This document shows positions 1 to 11,992 of a DNA stretch of 64,000 nt, piece by piece. The DNA comes from Helicostylum pulchrum (Eukaryota; Mucoromycota; Mucoromycetes; Mucorales; Mucoraceae), in assembly GCA_025677825.1 (NCBI GenBank), contig JAIXMO010000056.1, forward strand, positions 62,001-126,000, given 5' to 3'. Both the position numbers and the translations under genes were made by a program. Position 1 is the stretch's first letter; the number at the start of each line of letters is the position of its first letter. The notes under the pieces were generated by a model. It saw only the letters and a list, made by a program, of their open reading frames with translations. It was not told the DNA's origin and made no database searches.

Positions 1-3000
1 AAGAAGTTGCTGCTCCCGTTGCTGCTGCCGAAGAAAATGATGAGCCTACTGAAGAAGTTGATGATTTTGATTGGGCTAACGACAATAAGAAGGGTAAGAA
101 GGGAAAGAAGGGAAAGCCTACTGACTCTCCTGCTGAACCCGCCGCTGCTGCCCAAGATAATGCTGAGGAAGTTGGTGAAATCCGTATTTTAACCAAGAAG
201 GAAAAGGAGAAGTTAAAGAAGGAAAAGCTCAAGGAAGCCAAACGTTTAATCGCTCTTGAAAAGAAGCAACAACAAGACGCTGAAGAAGCTGAATTCAATA
301 AACTTTTAGGTTTGGAAGAAAAGGCTGACCAAAACGATGCTGAGGGTGATGCTGCTCCTGCTAAATCCAAGAAGCAATTGCTCAAGGAAAAGAAGGCTAA
401 GAAAATGGCTGCTAAGGAAGTTGAGCCTGAGGCTGCTCCTGTTGAAGAACCCGTTGCCCCCGTTGCTGCTAAGGGTAAGAAAGCTAAGGGTGGTAACGTT
501 GCTGCTTTGAGAGTAAGAATATATTACTTTTTTTTTTTAAAAAAAAAATTCAGTATCTAATATTTATGTTTGTAGAAAATGGTTGAAGCTCAACGTGCTC
601 TCGAGGAAGCTGAACGTAAGCGTTTCGAAGACGAACAAAAGCGTCTCGAAGAAGAGGAAAAGAGACTTATCGAAGAAGAAGCTAAAAAGGAAGAAGCTCG
701 TGCTATCAAGAGAGAAAAGGAGAGACTCAAGAAGGAAGAGCTCCGTAAGCAAGGTAAATTACTTACCAAGTCTCAAAAGGAAGCTCAACAAAAGGCTCAA
801 TTGCGTCATGCGCAATTACTTGCCTCTGGTCATATCCGTGTTCAAGCCTTAGAAGAATCTGACGATAAGCCCAAGAAGGTTGTTTATGGTAATAAGAAGA
901 AGAAGGGTCCTACCAAGGAAGAGCAAGAAAAGAAAAAGGCCGAAGCTGCCGAAAAGAAACGTTTGGAAGAAGAAGAAAAGAAGCGTTTAGAAGAGGAAGC
1001 TAAGGCTGCCGCTGCTGAAGAATGTAAGTTTCAGATCCGTTTTCTTTTTTAAAAAAAAGCGTATAAAACTAACATGTCCAAAAAAATAATATTATAGCCG
1101 AAGAGGATGATTGGGAGAAGGCTCTTGAAAGCAGTGATGAAGAAGAAAAGAAGGCCGATGAAGAGGAAGAGGACGTTGCTAGTGATTGGGACGCCTCCAG
1201 TGATGAGGAGGAAAAGAAGCCTGCTGCTAAGGCCGCTGCCCCTGCTAAGGCTGCTGCACCCGCTAAGGCTGCTGCTCCTGTCAAAAAGGCTGTCACTCCT
1301 GCCAAGAAGGCTGCTGCTCCTGCTAAAAAGGCCGCCAAGAAGGAAGAATCCGAAGAAGAAGACTCTGAGGATGATTCCGAGGACGATTCTGACGACTCTG
1401 ACGACGACTCTGACGATAGCTCCGACTACGATTCTGATGAAGATAGCTCTGATGAAGAACTTACTGCTACTCAACGTCTTGCCCTTCAAAAGAAGGAAGA
1501 AGCCGCTGCTCGTCGTATTCAACGTCAACAAGAAGCTATGGCTAACCGTTCCAAGGACGATTTGCGTTCTCCTATTTGTTGTATTCTCGGTCACGTAGAT
1601 ACTGGTAAGACCAAGTTGCTCGATAAGATTCGTCAAACCAATGTACAAGAAGGTGAAGCTGGTGGTATTACCCAACAAATTGGTGCTACCTTCTTCCCTG
1701 CTGATGCCATTGAAAAGAAGACTGCCGTTCTTGGTCCTGATCGTGCTGAGAAGCTCAAGGTTCCCGGTATTTTAGTTATTGATACCCCAGGTCACGAATC
1801 TTTCACTAATTTAAGAAGTAGAGGTAGTTCCCTCTGTAACATTGCTATTTTGGTTGTTGATATTATGCACGGTCTCGAACCTCAAACTCTTGAATCTATT
1901 CGTTTGCTCCGTGATCGTAAGACTCCCTTCATTGTCGCTTTGAACAAGATTGATCGTCTTTTCGAATGGAAGGCTATTCCCGATAACTCTTTCGTTGATT
2001 CTCTTGCCAAGCAAAAGCCTTCTGTTCAAGCTGAATTCGAAAAGCGTGTCTCTGAAACCTTGCTTGCTTTCGCTGAGCAAGGTCTTAACTCTCAACTTTA
2101 CTACAAGAATAAGAACTTTGCCAAGTATGTCTCTTTGGTTCCTACCTCTGCTCATACTGGTGAAGGTATCCCTGATATGCTTAACTTGCTTATTAACTTG
2201 ACTCAATCTCGTATGAGTGAGAAGCTCATGTACATTACTGAACTTGAATGTACTGTTCTTGAAGTTAAGGTGATTGAAGGTTTAGGTACTACTATTGATG
2301 TTGTTCTTGTCAATGGTTGGTTACATGAAGGTGATCGTATTGTAGTGTGTGGTTTGAACGGACCGATTGTGACGACAGTGCGTGCGCTTTTAACTCCTCA
2401 ACCTATGCGTGAATTACGTATCAAATCACAATATGTTCATCATAAATCTGTCAAGGCCGCTTTAGGTATTAAAATCTCTGCTCCTGATCTTGAAAAGGCA
2501 ATTGCTGGTTCACGTCTTTTGGTTGTTGGACCTGATGATGATATTGAAGATTTGAAGGAAGAAGTCATGAGTGATTTAACCAACTTGATGACATCTATTG
2601 ATCGTACTGGTCACGGTGTCTGGGTTCAAGCCTCTACTTTAGGTGCTCTTGAAGCTTTATTAGAATTCTTAAAGACCTCCAAGATTCCTGTCTCTGGTAT
2701 CAATATTGGTCCTGTACATAAAAAGGATGTTGTTAAAGCAAGTGTGATGCTTGAAAAGGCAAGAGAGTATGCTGTCATGCTCTGTTTCGATGTCAAGGTC
2801 GATAAAGAAGCAGAAGAAATGGCTGAAGAGATGGGTATCCGTGTTTTCACTGCAGATATTATTTATCATTTGTTTGATCGTTTCCAAGAATACCATGCTT
2901 CTATTACTGAACAAAAGCGTAAGGATCAAGCCTCTTCTGCTGTTTTCCCTTGTGTTTTGAAAATGATTCCTCGTGCCGTTATTAATAAGAAGGATCCTAT

Positions 3001-3370
3001 TATTATCGGTGTGGATGTTATTGAAGGTACTCTTAGACTTGGTACACCCCTCTGTGTTATTAAGACCAACGCAGAAACACAAGCTCGTGAAATCATTACA
3101 CTTGGTAAGGTCACTTCAATTGAACAAAACCATAAGACTATCGAACAAGTAAAGAAGGGTGGTGCAGGTGGTGGTGTTGCTATCAAGATTGAATGTGCTG
3201 TCTATGAATCACCAAAGACATATGGTCGTCATTTTGAAGATTCTGATGAATTATACGCCAAGGTTACTCGTCAATCTATTGATATCTTGAAGGAGTCTTT
3301 CCGTAATGATTTATCGAAGGAAGAATGGGCCCTTGTCGTCAAACTCAAAAAAGTATTGGGTGTTGATTAA
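1..3370 (+). CDS. FUN12: Translation initiation factor eIF5B (5' partial)
   Basis: Ribosome-dependent GTPase that joins the 60S subunit to the 48S complex and places initiator Met-tRNA. Exons 3..512, 576..1023 and 1098..3370; introns of 63 and 74 nt with GTAAG donors. The gene enters from the left edge, so the start codon is missing; about 1,076 residues are present against about 1,000 in the whole yeast protein. The first third is the typical charged, low-complexity Lys/Glu/Ala region. The G domain follows: G1 GHVDTGKT, switch [11 protein letters not shown]3 DTPGHE, G4 NKID, then the beta-barrel domains and C-terminal domain IV. The stop is followed by an AATAAAA-like poly(A) signal near 3388. 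Family assignment is secure. Confidence 0.97.
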
Positions 3371-3915
3371 ATTTTTTGTTTTATAAATAATAAAAGTAAA
3401 CTATGAACTTTTCAATATATTTTACGTGTATATCTTCTTTTTTAAAAAAATAAGACGGGTAAAATAACGTATACAGTGCCACATACCACTACAAAAGCTT
3501 GTTAGGCTTCGCAAGTCTCTTCCTTCGTTGTAGTTAGCTATACTAAGCTAGGCTTTATCGTTGAGAGCGCAGAACTAAAGAGTTGAGAAAGCAGTGTCAG
3601 CCTTGGCAAGTAGAGAGTCAGTACTTTAGAAACCAAAGAAATGTATTGTTTAAAGAAAAAAAAAGACTTGTTAAAAAAACAAAATCCTTATCATGGCTTA
3701 TTATACAGCTATTTGTTTCACATACTCGTGTTTATACGTTAGCTAATCATTTTTTCTACACATGTGTGTGCTTAATGTTCCTTTTTATGCGGGTAAACCC
3801 AAGCTGAAAAAGTAATACGCCTCATACTTTTTACTGAGATTAAACGTGCCCTTTTTTTTTAAAAAAGTGGTTGCTGAGTAAAAAACTTATTTCTCTCTCT
3901 CTCTTTATCACAAGT
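3371..3915. other. Intergenic, eIF5B to TVP23
   Basis: 545 bp of AT-rich spacer with homopolymer runs and a CT repeat just before the TVP23 start (about 3893-3904). It should hold the eIF5B 3' UTR and the TVP23 promoter and 5' UTR. No coding signal or RNA gene seen. Confidence 0.6.
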
Positions 3916-4836
3916 ATGGTAGGTTATATATTTTGGTCTCTTTTTTTTTATACAAGTACACTTTTAATTAAGGTTATATAACAAAAAAAAAAAGGCGCCT
4001 CAAGAAGACCAAATCAACTTATTACAACATTCGGCTAGTATTTCTGCTGACCAGGATTTAGAATCTGGGTTTAGACCTCCAAACCCATCCAGCAATGTTA
4101 ACAATAACACACAATACCAAGAAGAAAGTAATGCTAATGGAAGATTAAGAGAATATTTTGAACAGTCAAGGTAATACTTTTTATAATAGGGGAGATAAAA
4201 TATGATTTATTAATACAGCAAAAAAAAAAGTCATCCTATTGCAGCATTATTTTTCTTGTTATTTAGAGTAGGCGCATTGTTGACTTATTTGTTAGGATCA
4301 ATCTTTACCAATAATTTTACTTTTGTATTTGTAATTACTATCTTACTCTTGGCTTTCGATTTTTGGACAGTAAAGAATATCTCTGGTAGATTATTAGTTG
4401 GTCTCCGTTGGTGGAATGAAATTCAACCTGACGGTACAAATAAATGGGTATTTGAAAGTGCAAGCGTAAGTTTATACAAAATATGATAATACCAAGCTTT
4501 TTTTCTTATATATTTATTTAGCCAAGTAGAATCAATAACCCTGCTGATTCTAAACTCTTTTGGTGGATGTTATACGGTACTCCCGCACTTTGGGCTTTAT
4601 TTGCATTATCATGTATCTTTACCTTAAAATTCTCTTGGTTAATTATTGTTGGTGTTGCTCTCGCATTAAATTTGGCAAATGTCTATGGGTATTCTCAATG
4701 TGATAAAGACGCTAAAAAGAAATGGGCTACTGGTATGGCTACACGTTCTGCCCTTGGGTCATTAGGTAGTGGAGCAAGTGGGTTAGTTGGAAAAGCATTT
4801 TCCTCTGGTATTGGAAAAGTATTTAGCTCAAGATAA
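3916..4836 (+). CDS. TVP23: Golgi membrane protein TVP23
   Basis: Small multi-spanning protein of late Golgi vesicles (TVP23/FAM18 family). Exons 3916..3918, 3995..4170, 4231..4465 and 4522..4836, giving about 242 residues. The first coding exon is only the ATG, followed at once by a GTAGGT donor; phase 0 joins it to APQEDQ, and there is no other in-frame ATG in exon 2, so this start is well supported. Family hallmarks are [36 protein letters not shown] and the [10 protein letters not shown] / GYSQCDKD blocks, with about four hydrophobic segments. The C terminus is Gly/Ser rich. It converges on the transgelin gene with 23 bp between the two stop codons. Confidence 0.93.
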
Positions 4837-4859
4837 AATAATAAAACTACACGATATCT

Positions 4860-5760
4860 TTATTTATATTGAGCATAAGGATCACTTCCTGCGATATTAC
4901 GACGTTGACCAAAGCTCATACCGGACTATACATATTTATTCAAAATTTCAGTTCTCTCTCTTTTTTTTTCCTCGTTGAATCACTTACCTGGTTTGCTCCT
5001 CCTGTATATCCATATTGATGTGTATTAAAAGTTGCGTTGGCTGCATTAGCTGCGTCCTTTGAATAAGTACTCTTTTGTTTATCAGCGAGCTTAGGACCAA
5101 GATACTACTCCGTTGTTTTACATCAATCACTTTTTGCACTATATTTATTTTATACTCTACTACTTACGTTTGGTGAAGTACCAGCTTTATGTCCATATCT
5201 TGATAATGCAAAAATTGAATCAATTACTTGTGTCATATTCTTTTTTTCATACAAGTCAATTGTTTGAAAAAGATCATGCTTTGGAACACCTAAAGCTTCT
5301 GCTCCTCTCAAAAATATGGAAATGTTTTCCATCTATAAAGACAATTGCTTAATACCAAAAAAAAAAGAGTAGGTTTATAGTACCATTGCATTTTTTTTAC
5401 CTGTATGAATGGCATTCTCGATTGCTTGAATTTACCTTGTCCGGGCAATAATTTTCCAATAACTCTGCATATATTTTTTATTATTATTATTGTTGTTACA
5501 TTGTCAAGAAAATGACTTACTTGCATAACACAACACCATCTTTCAAACTCTCGGCAAAATCGTCACTAGGAAGAGGTTCACCAATAATTTCCTCCATCCA
5601 TTTTCTAGCTTCTTGTTCACGTTCAACCGAGTATTTAGAGTCTATTCTAGCTTGAATCTCTAAAGGCAAGTTCGAAAGTTTAATATATAATACAGTGGAC
5701 TTGTATAGTGTTTAAATAAACCTTTGTCGATTCCGTATAAAGGTGTTTTTCTTCGTCCAT
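4860..5760 (-). CDS. SCP1: Transgelin/calponin-type actin-binding protein (SCP1/Stg1-like)
   Basis: Actin cross-linking protein of cortical actin. Six exons on the minus strand: 5760..5722, 5657..5521, 5464..5401, 5332..5168, 5104..4988 and 4925..4860, all phases consistent, 195 residues (family about 200). A single calponin-homology domain covers residues about 25-130 (WMEEIIGEPLP, KDGVVLCK, GKLLPG, SRMPFIQMENISIFLRG, FQTIDLYEKKNMTQV). The tail holds one calponin-like repeat, GGANQSGMSFGQRRNIAG. The small first exon (13 codons) was chosen because its ATG is the only one giving an open N terminus. The acceptor of exon 2 is the second AG of TTTAGAG, chosen by phase. Very confident on family, slightly less on exon 2 start. 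Confidence 0.92.
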
Positions 5761-6023
5761 TTTTATTTTGTAAACAAGTTGTGAAAGAAAAAAAGTTTTT
5801 GCATTTTGTAGACTATTTATTTATATGGCGGTTTTTGATCCCAGTTTCACTGTCTTTTTTTTTAAAAAACTAGTTAGCATTATAGTGTCTGTCGGTTTCA
5901 ACTATCTATGAGTTATTCGAATATAGTCAGCTTTCCATACCTAATAAATGACATATAATGATAGTTTTTTTTTTTATTTATTTACATACAAGAGATAGCT
6001 TAGATACATAAATATAATTTTTT

Positions 6024-9000
6024 TTATGGTAGTAGATTATCTATAGGAAATTTCTGATCAATCATTTGAATCCAGCTTATCATTTCTTGACGAGATCCCG
6101 ACTGTAAGGTATATGCATTATTGTTGGTATAAAGAGCAAATACATTTGCTCGCTATAAAAAAGAAGAAAATAATTAATAAAACTGTAAAACAAAAAAGCA
6201 ATGCCAATACTTTACTTGAATCATTTTTTCAAGTGCTTCATTATAATCAATGCGGACAGACCCAACATTAATTACGCCTTGTTCATCGGACTCAGACTCA
6301 TTGGAATAAATAAAAATGTAAGGTCTACGAATCACAAACCATCGTTTAACCCATAAATCTTGTGCTGCATTTTCTTGATATAGCAAGTACCCCTTTTTAG
6401 ATATATTTGCGCTATACAGAACGAAAAAAAAACAATGAGAAAATGATACGCACAAAAATTAAAGGGCACACTTACGATTGAGTAACAAATACTACCTCTG
6501 CTAGTAGCTTTGATGCAAAGATTGGATCTTTAATTAAAGCTATAGCAGCTTCAGGTATGATGGGAGGATCTTGACTGATAACAATTTCTTTATCTGTACC
6601 CAACTTTAACAACCATAAATCAATTACCTTTTGTAACACACTTGATCTATCTTCTTCACTACAATTCATGACTGCCGTAGAAGATGTAGAAGAAACGGAC
6701 AATTTAGGTGATAACACATTACTATCTTGTTGTTTTAACGTCAAAATCTGTCTTGTAAACCCAACCTGTTGTTTACGATTGATAAATTCTTGTATTTGTT
6801 TAAAATCATTGACAAGCGAAACACCACGTGGTCTCCAGGCGCCCAAAAACTCTTCTCCGTGTACATACTTAGATGCTGTATTTAAACGCCATAGCTGACT
6901 TAGCCGTCTTGTCATGGGAGGTTTTAAATGCACCAAAAAGACGCCACTGTATTTACTAAGTTGTCTACCACCAGAATAAAGCAGCTTTCTAAAACTACTA
7001 AATTTACTTCCACCAGTTGATCTATCTCTACCTTGGATTTGGAACTGAATATCCATATTGAAACCAATCGTCTTTTCGCAACGTTCTGCTTCCACTTCCC
7101 ATCTTAAATTTAATATCACTCGACTGTTGGGGTCAGTCAACCTGTTTAAAAAGATACATTCGTGTTGAGAGCTATCCCAGGCACCTTGCGCTGTAATTCG
7201 ACTGGTTCCATCCGAGTTATAATAAACTTGTTGTTGGTTTAAGAGTTTGATGGGTATATTTTCTTGTGCTGGAGATTCCAAAATACGACCTTTACCATCC
7301 AATAAACGTACATGACCTACGGTGGCTTTTTTGATCTTGGTCCATTCAAACTGATGACCAGAGGTATGTGAGAGTGTGAAACAAATTCTTCGTTGAAGTC
7401 CCTGACGTAATGTAAAATAACCTTTATCCATAGCGTACTTTGATGTAAGCTGAACTGGTGTGTATTCTCCTGAAGGAGATAGTTCACGTACTTCAATCCA
7501 TGCAACAACATCGTGACGTTCAGCTGTTAATAACTCCTCTTCTGATCGACGTTCCAAGGATCCAGCAGTCGAGTCACTACTGCTACCAGACTTGACAGAG
7601 GTACGATCGACCACAATCTTTTGTTGACTGGCTTGAAATAAATCGACAAGACGAGGCCTCTCTCTTAAATCATCCCATCTCTCTTGTTGTAAAAGTACAC
7701 GCGATTGAGCTTGTCCATAGACTTCAAATGGAATAAAGCCATTCGTAAGGATATCGAGCACTTGAGGGGTGACAACCAAAGATAAAGTTTGACCGTAATC
7801 AATTTTGAATGGATTGTTTTCAAAGAAATTAGCAGGCTCAGTTGCAAAAATCTTTTCGGCAGGAGAATGAGAAGGGATACCACCAAATGAAGAAAGTTTA
7901 AATTGAATATGAACGTCCGTAAATTCAGATTCACTGATACCGCTACATTCCAATAGTTTGATTCCAAACAAAAGGTTTTGGCCTACTTTTAAAGTAGTAT
8001 GATCATCCACCTCCTCTTCTTCATCTTCATCATCCATATCATCTGAGGAATCATTTTCAGGGAACGAAGGCTGCAAGGGGTGTCTTGAACTATCATTGTT
8101 ACTATGTGTTGCGACCACTGATCGAGCAATAGGGGAAATTAAAATACGTAACTGACCTCTGATCTGACCTGTACTACGACAAATGATTTCACAAGTACTT
8201 TCATAAGCTTGTTGCGTAATTAAACATCTTACCGACGTAGAAGCGACACCTACAAAGGAATACTTGGGGCAAGGATTTTCAAAGAACGGGTCTTCCCAGT
8301 TAAAATGTTTTCGATACAGAGGACGATCGATAAAGTTGTACAAGTTTCGCATTTTATGAAGTCGCTGCTTTAGTTTTTCAAGTGACCAGACATAAATCAC
8401 CTGATTCTTTTTATCAATAACGCGTACACCAACACAAGGTTTTGGAGTTGGTATCAGCATGGTGTCTTCGTCTGTTTCAAATTGGTGTAACGCCGAAGTG
8501 GGTTCCCAAAACGATAAATTGTTTGAGAATGGTTCATCTTCAATCACTGCAAACTGATACAGCACTTCCTTATTTAATTCTCTGGATATAATATTGGCTT
8601 CCTTTAACATGACTGCATTGGTAAGTACTACTTCTGCCATATCTACAGTTCGTAACTGTTTCCATCTCGATAACACTTTTTGAATTAATTTCATTTGTCT
8701 TTCGTTATAAATAGGACCACTGCCGTTGGCCGCTGACATTTGTTGTTGTGAGTACTGTCTCGACATACGATTGATCTTTGCTTCAAATATTCGTTTCTGT
8801 TGATCCAGTTCTTTTTGCATACGTTCTTTTTCCTGTTTTAATTTTTCTTCTAAAAGGATTTCGGAATGAGCAACTGTGATATCAGTACAGACACTTTCAG
8901 TGCCATCCTCGTGCATAATCAGAGAAGAGTTTCTAAATGAGTCTCTGGTTGTGGAAGAGTCATCATCATCGTTATCAGCTCTACTTTCAGATCGTGTACG

Positions 9001-11370
9001 TCTCGAGTTTCGAATTTTTGTGATATCATCGTACAGCTTTTCCAACTCCTCGTCTTTCAATCCGCCAAAGTTTTCAGTGGCATAGTAATTTAAAACGGCT
9101 TCACGACGAGCGTAATTCCAATCAATTACTTCAGATCCAATCATGGTATCGGAAGAAGGAGATTCGGGCCTACTGGAATCATCTTCTACTGTAGATGTGC
9201 CTTGCATACTATTTTCAATAGCTACTTTTTGTAGATCACGTTCTTTTCTTACTTCCTCGGGATTGTTAAATCGAAAGATGTGATAGTATCCAAGAATAAT
9301 ACGGAATCCACTTTTCAGTTGCTTTGGTTTGGTGATACGCATACCGTTTACCATTGTCAGCGAGTCAGTACCTGGATGTAAAGTTACTACACCATTTTTA
9401 CTTTCAAACGAACAATGTTCGTCTTGAATATTGGAACCGCTTAATCGAATATCTGCTTGTACTTCACTTTCTTGTCTACCTAGCCTAGTAAATCCAGGCT
9501 TAATTTGATACATGAGGCATTCTGACATCAACGGATCTTCATTTAAATTAACAATAAAAGGAATAGTTTTGGGCATATAAACACCCATCGCATTCTTTTC
9601 GATGGTGATACCCAATTCCTTTAAAGCCTTTTCTCTTTCATATTGAATTTCTTCTGTCTTTTTTAACTTTTCTTCCCAACTTTCATTTAAATTTGCCAAT
9701 AACTTTTCAGAACTTTGCAATTGTTCAATAATTTCTTCTTTGGACATTTTCTTTTTTTTACCCGCGCTATCCATAATTTCTATTTCTGATAACGGTTTTT
9801 TTGAAGCAACAGCAGCAGCAGAAGCAGCAGCCTGTGCAGCTCCTCGTGATGTGCTTGATGTAGGGTTAAGTCCGGTACTGCTAGAACTTTTGTAAGCACT
9901 GGTTGCAGTAAGTTGTTCTACTTCTTCTGGTGCAAATATACGTAATCTATCGCGTAACTGGACCAATTCGTCCTTTAAATCTCGAATCAGTTTGGCGTTT
10001 GGATCTTCGTTTACAATAGCTTTATTTTTAATCTTTTTTGCTTGATCGGCATATCGAAGTGTACTGAGTGTTTCATCATAATCAGCTTGTGAAATAGCTG
10101 CAATCATTGCAGTTTTTGAATTACCACCCAAAGAATCTTTTAACAGCCAAGTCAGGACCTATTATGAAATACTTATAAATAACTTTTTATTCCTCAAGTA
10201 TATAATATGTACGGGAGGAGGGGGTTTACTTACTGAATCTCTGTACGGAATAAATACTTCCTTCTTTTTACCTCTCTTTCCTTCTTGTGCAGATTGTTCA
10301 GCTAAGCCAGCAATCACTTTACCCAAAGTAGTTAAAGAGCGATTAATGTTTGCACCTTCCTTTAATCTGGCGCCAGTGGCACCGGTACTATTTGCACGTT
10401 CACTACCAGCTAAATCTACCAAACTGATTCTAGCTACTTTTTCAGTTTCTAAGCTTGTTGCTTCGTCTAATCTTTTTTGAGTTAAAAACAGAGTAAATAC
10501 AGCATGAGATCTAGAAGATGTTTCGTTCATGTTTGTGGCTGCAACGGTTCTTGCTTTATTTCCTTCATCCATAAGATGATTGATATCGTCAAATGAAGTC
10601 ACCACAAGTCTAGATAAATCTTCAACATAAGGACCTAATGCTGGATGCTCACGTACTTTAAGGTTACCCTTGTTCTTGGGGTTTAGTAAATCATGAACTT
10701 TTTCATTGTAGATTTCGATATAGGATACTTCGACGCCGTATTTGAGATTTGGATCTTGATTTCGGTTGATTCTGTTGAATAATTCCTCACATGTACGAGG
10801 TGTAATACCAATATCTTCACCATAACCCATCTTTTTATTGTTTTATTGTTATTAGTTAGTAACTAGCAAGAATATAATAATATAAAAAAATGATAATTAC
10901 ATATTTACCATTGAATAAGATTTACCGGAACCAGTTTGACCATCTGTTTTTTTTTCATACAAGAAAAAAAGTTAATATACAGAAAAAAAAGTACAAATAA
11001 AAGAGAAATAACTTACAAGCAAAGATACAACAATTGTAACCATCAAAAGCATGGTCTAATAACTCTTCGCCCATATCATTGTATACAGTTTGTTGATCGG
11101 CATAAGAAGGGTCATTTTTATCGGCAGACCAATAGGATTTATCAAAGGTGAATGCCTTTACATCTTCCGATTCTTTGCCTGTTCTTTGATCAGGTGGTCT
11201 ACTAATAATTGTTTGATCACCATCCATACGAATTAAACCAACAGCACCGCGAGCGATTTCTATACAGTGTTAATTTTTTGACTGTCTTGCTATCACATGC
11301 TTATATATATATTACCTCTGGCATTCATTGGACGACAACGAACAACAACTTTAATGTTTCCTCCACTCAT
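6024..11370 (-). CDS. Kinesin-3 motor, Unc-104/KIF1 type, with FHA and PH domains
   Basis: Plus-end microtubule motor that carries vesicles or endosomes along hyphae. Seven exons: 11370..11316, 11259..11017, 10943..10909, 10830..10234, 10158..6476, 6411..6216 and 6152..6024; 1,645 residues, usual for KIF1. Motor domain residues 1-350: P-loop GQTGSGKS (about 101-108), SSRSHA (about 216-221), DLAGSE (about 250-255). A coiled coil follows, then FHA (about 530-605, GFTRLGRQ... [12 protein letters not shown]), the KIF1/DUF3694 middle region, and a C-terminal PH domain ([20 protein letters not shown]) split over the last exons. Introns cluster at both ends while one 3.7 kb exon carries most of the protein. 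Divergent from calcineurin A. Yeasts lack this class; filamentous fungi keep it. Confidence 0.97.
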
Positions 11371-11992
11371 TTTTTTTTATTTCTATATGTTTTTTTCGTT
11401 TAGTATTTTTTTTATGCATAAAAAAAAACCAAAAGTTAATGTTCTAGTACCAATTAATAAAATGAACGTTTCAGATGTTATTTTTCTTCCTTCTTGTTCT
11501 TGTACCAAGATGATGATGATGCACTAATGAGCTTATTTTCAAATGAAAAAGGTACAAAACTAAAAAAATAACGAAAAAGAAAAAAGAAAAAAAGGGGGAA
11601 GAAAAAATATTTTTCGCAACTCCGGGTTGTTAACCTTTCAAAAATTGCATTGTGACGTTTCACAAGTCTTGTTGGTAAAGTATTTGAGGCCAAATTAAAA
11701 AAAAAAGAAGCATAAACTAAGGCATTGACTTAGAACAACAGAGATAAGGCATCATCATTTAAGGTAATTGTTAGCAATAATGTACGAAGCGAGTGTTTAC
11801 TCGATATAAATACAAGATAACAAAATGAGGACAAGTCCCTTTTGATGTCAACAATACCGTACGTCACGAACATGAAACACTTTGCTCCTGTCCGTCATTT
11901 AAAGCTCTCTGTTCTCTGTTGTTTTCTTCCCCTCTTTTTTCTTTCTTTTACCCCTTTCTTTCTTTCTTTCTTTTTTTTTTATAATCATTATT
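11371..11992. promoter_or_regulatory. Divergent promoter region, kinesin-3 / calcineurin A
   Basis: 622 bp between two start codons that point away from each other, so both promoters must lie here or nearby. A long pyrimidine tract (about 11,917-11,981; CTTTCTTT repeats) sits directly before the calcineurin ATG, a layout common in fungal core promoters. No coding signal seen. The regulatory role is inferred from position only. Confidence 0.5.

Noticed and set aside
1049..1678. Long minus-strand ORF opposite eIF5B
   Set aside because: Mirror of the low-complexity Lys/Glu/Ser coding sequence on the plus strand; no start context or motif.
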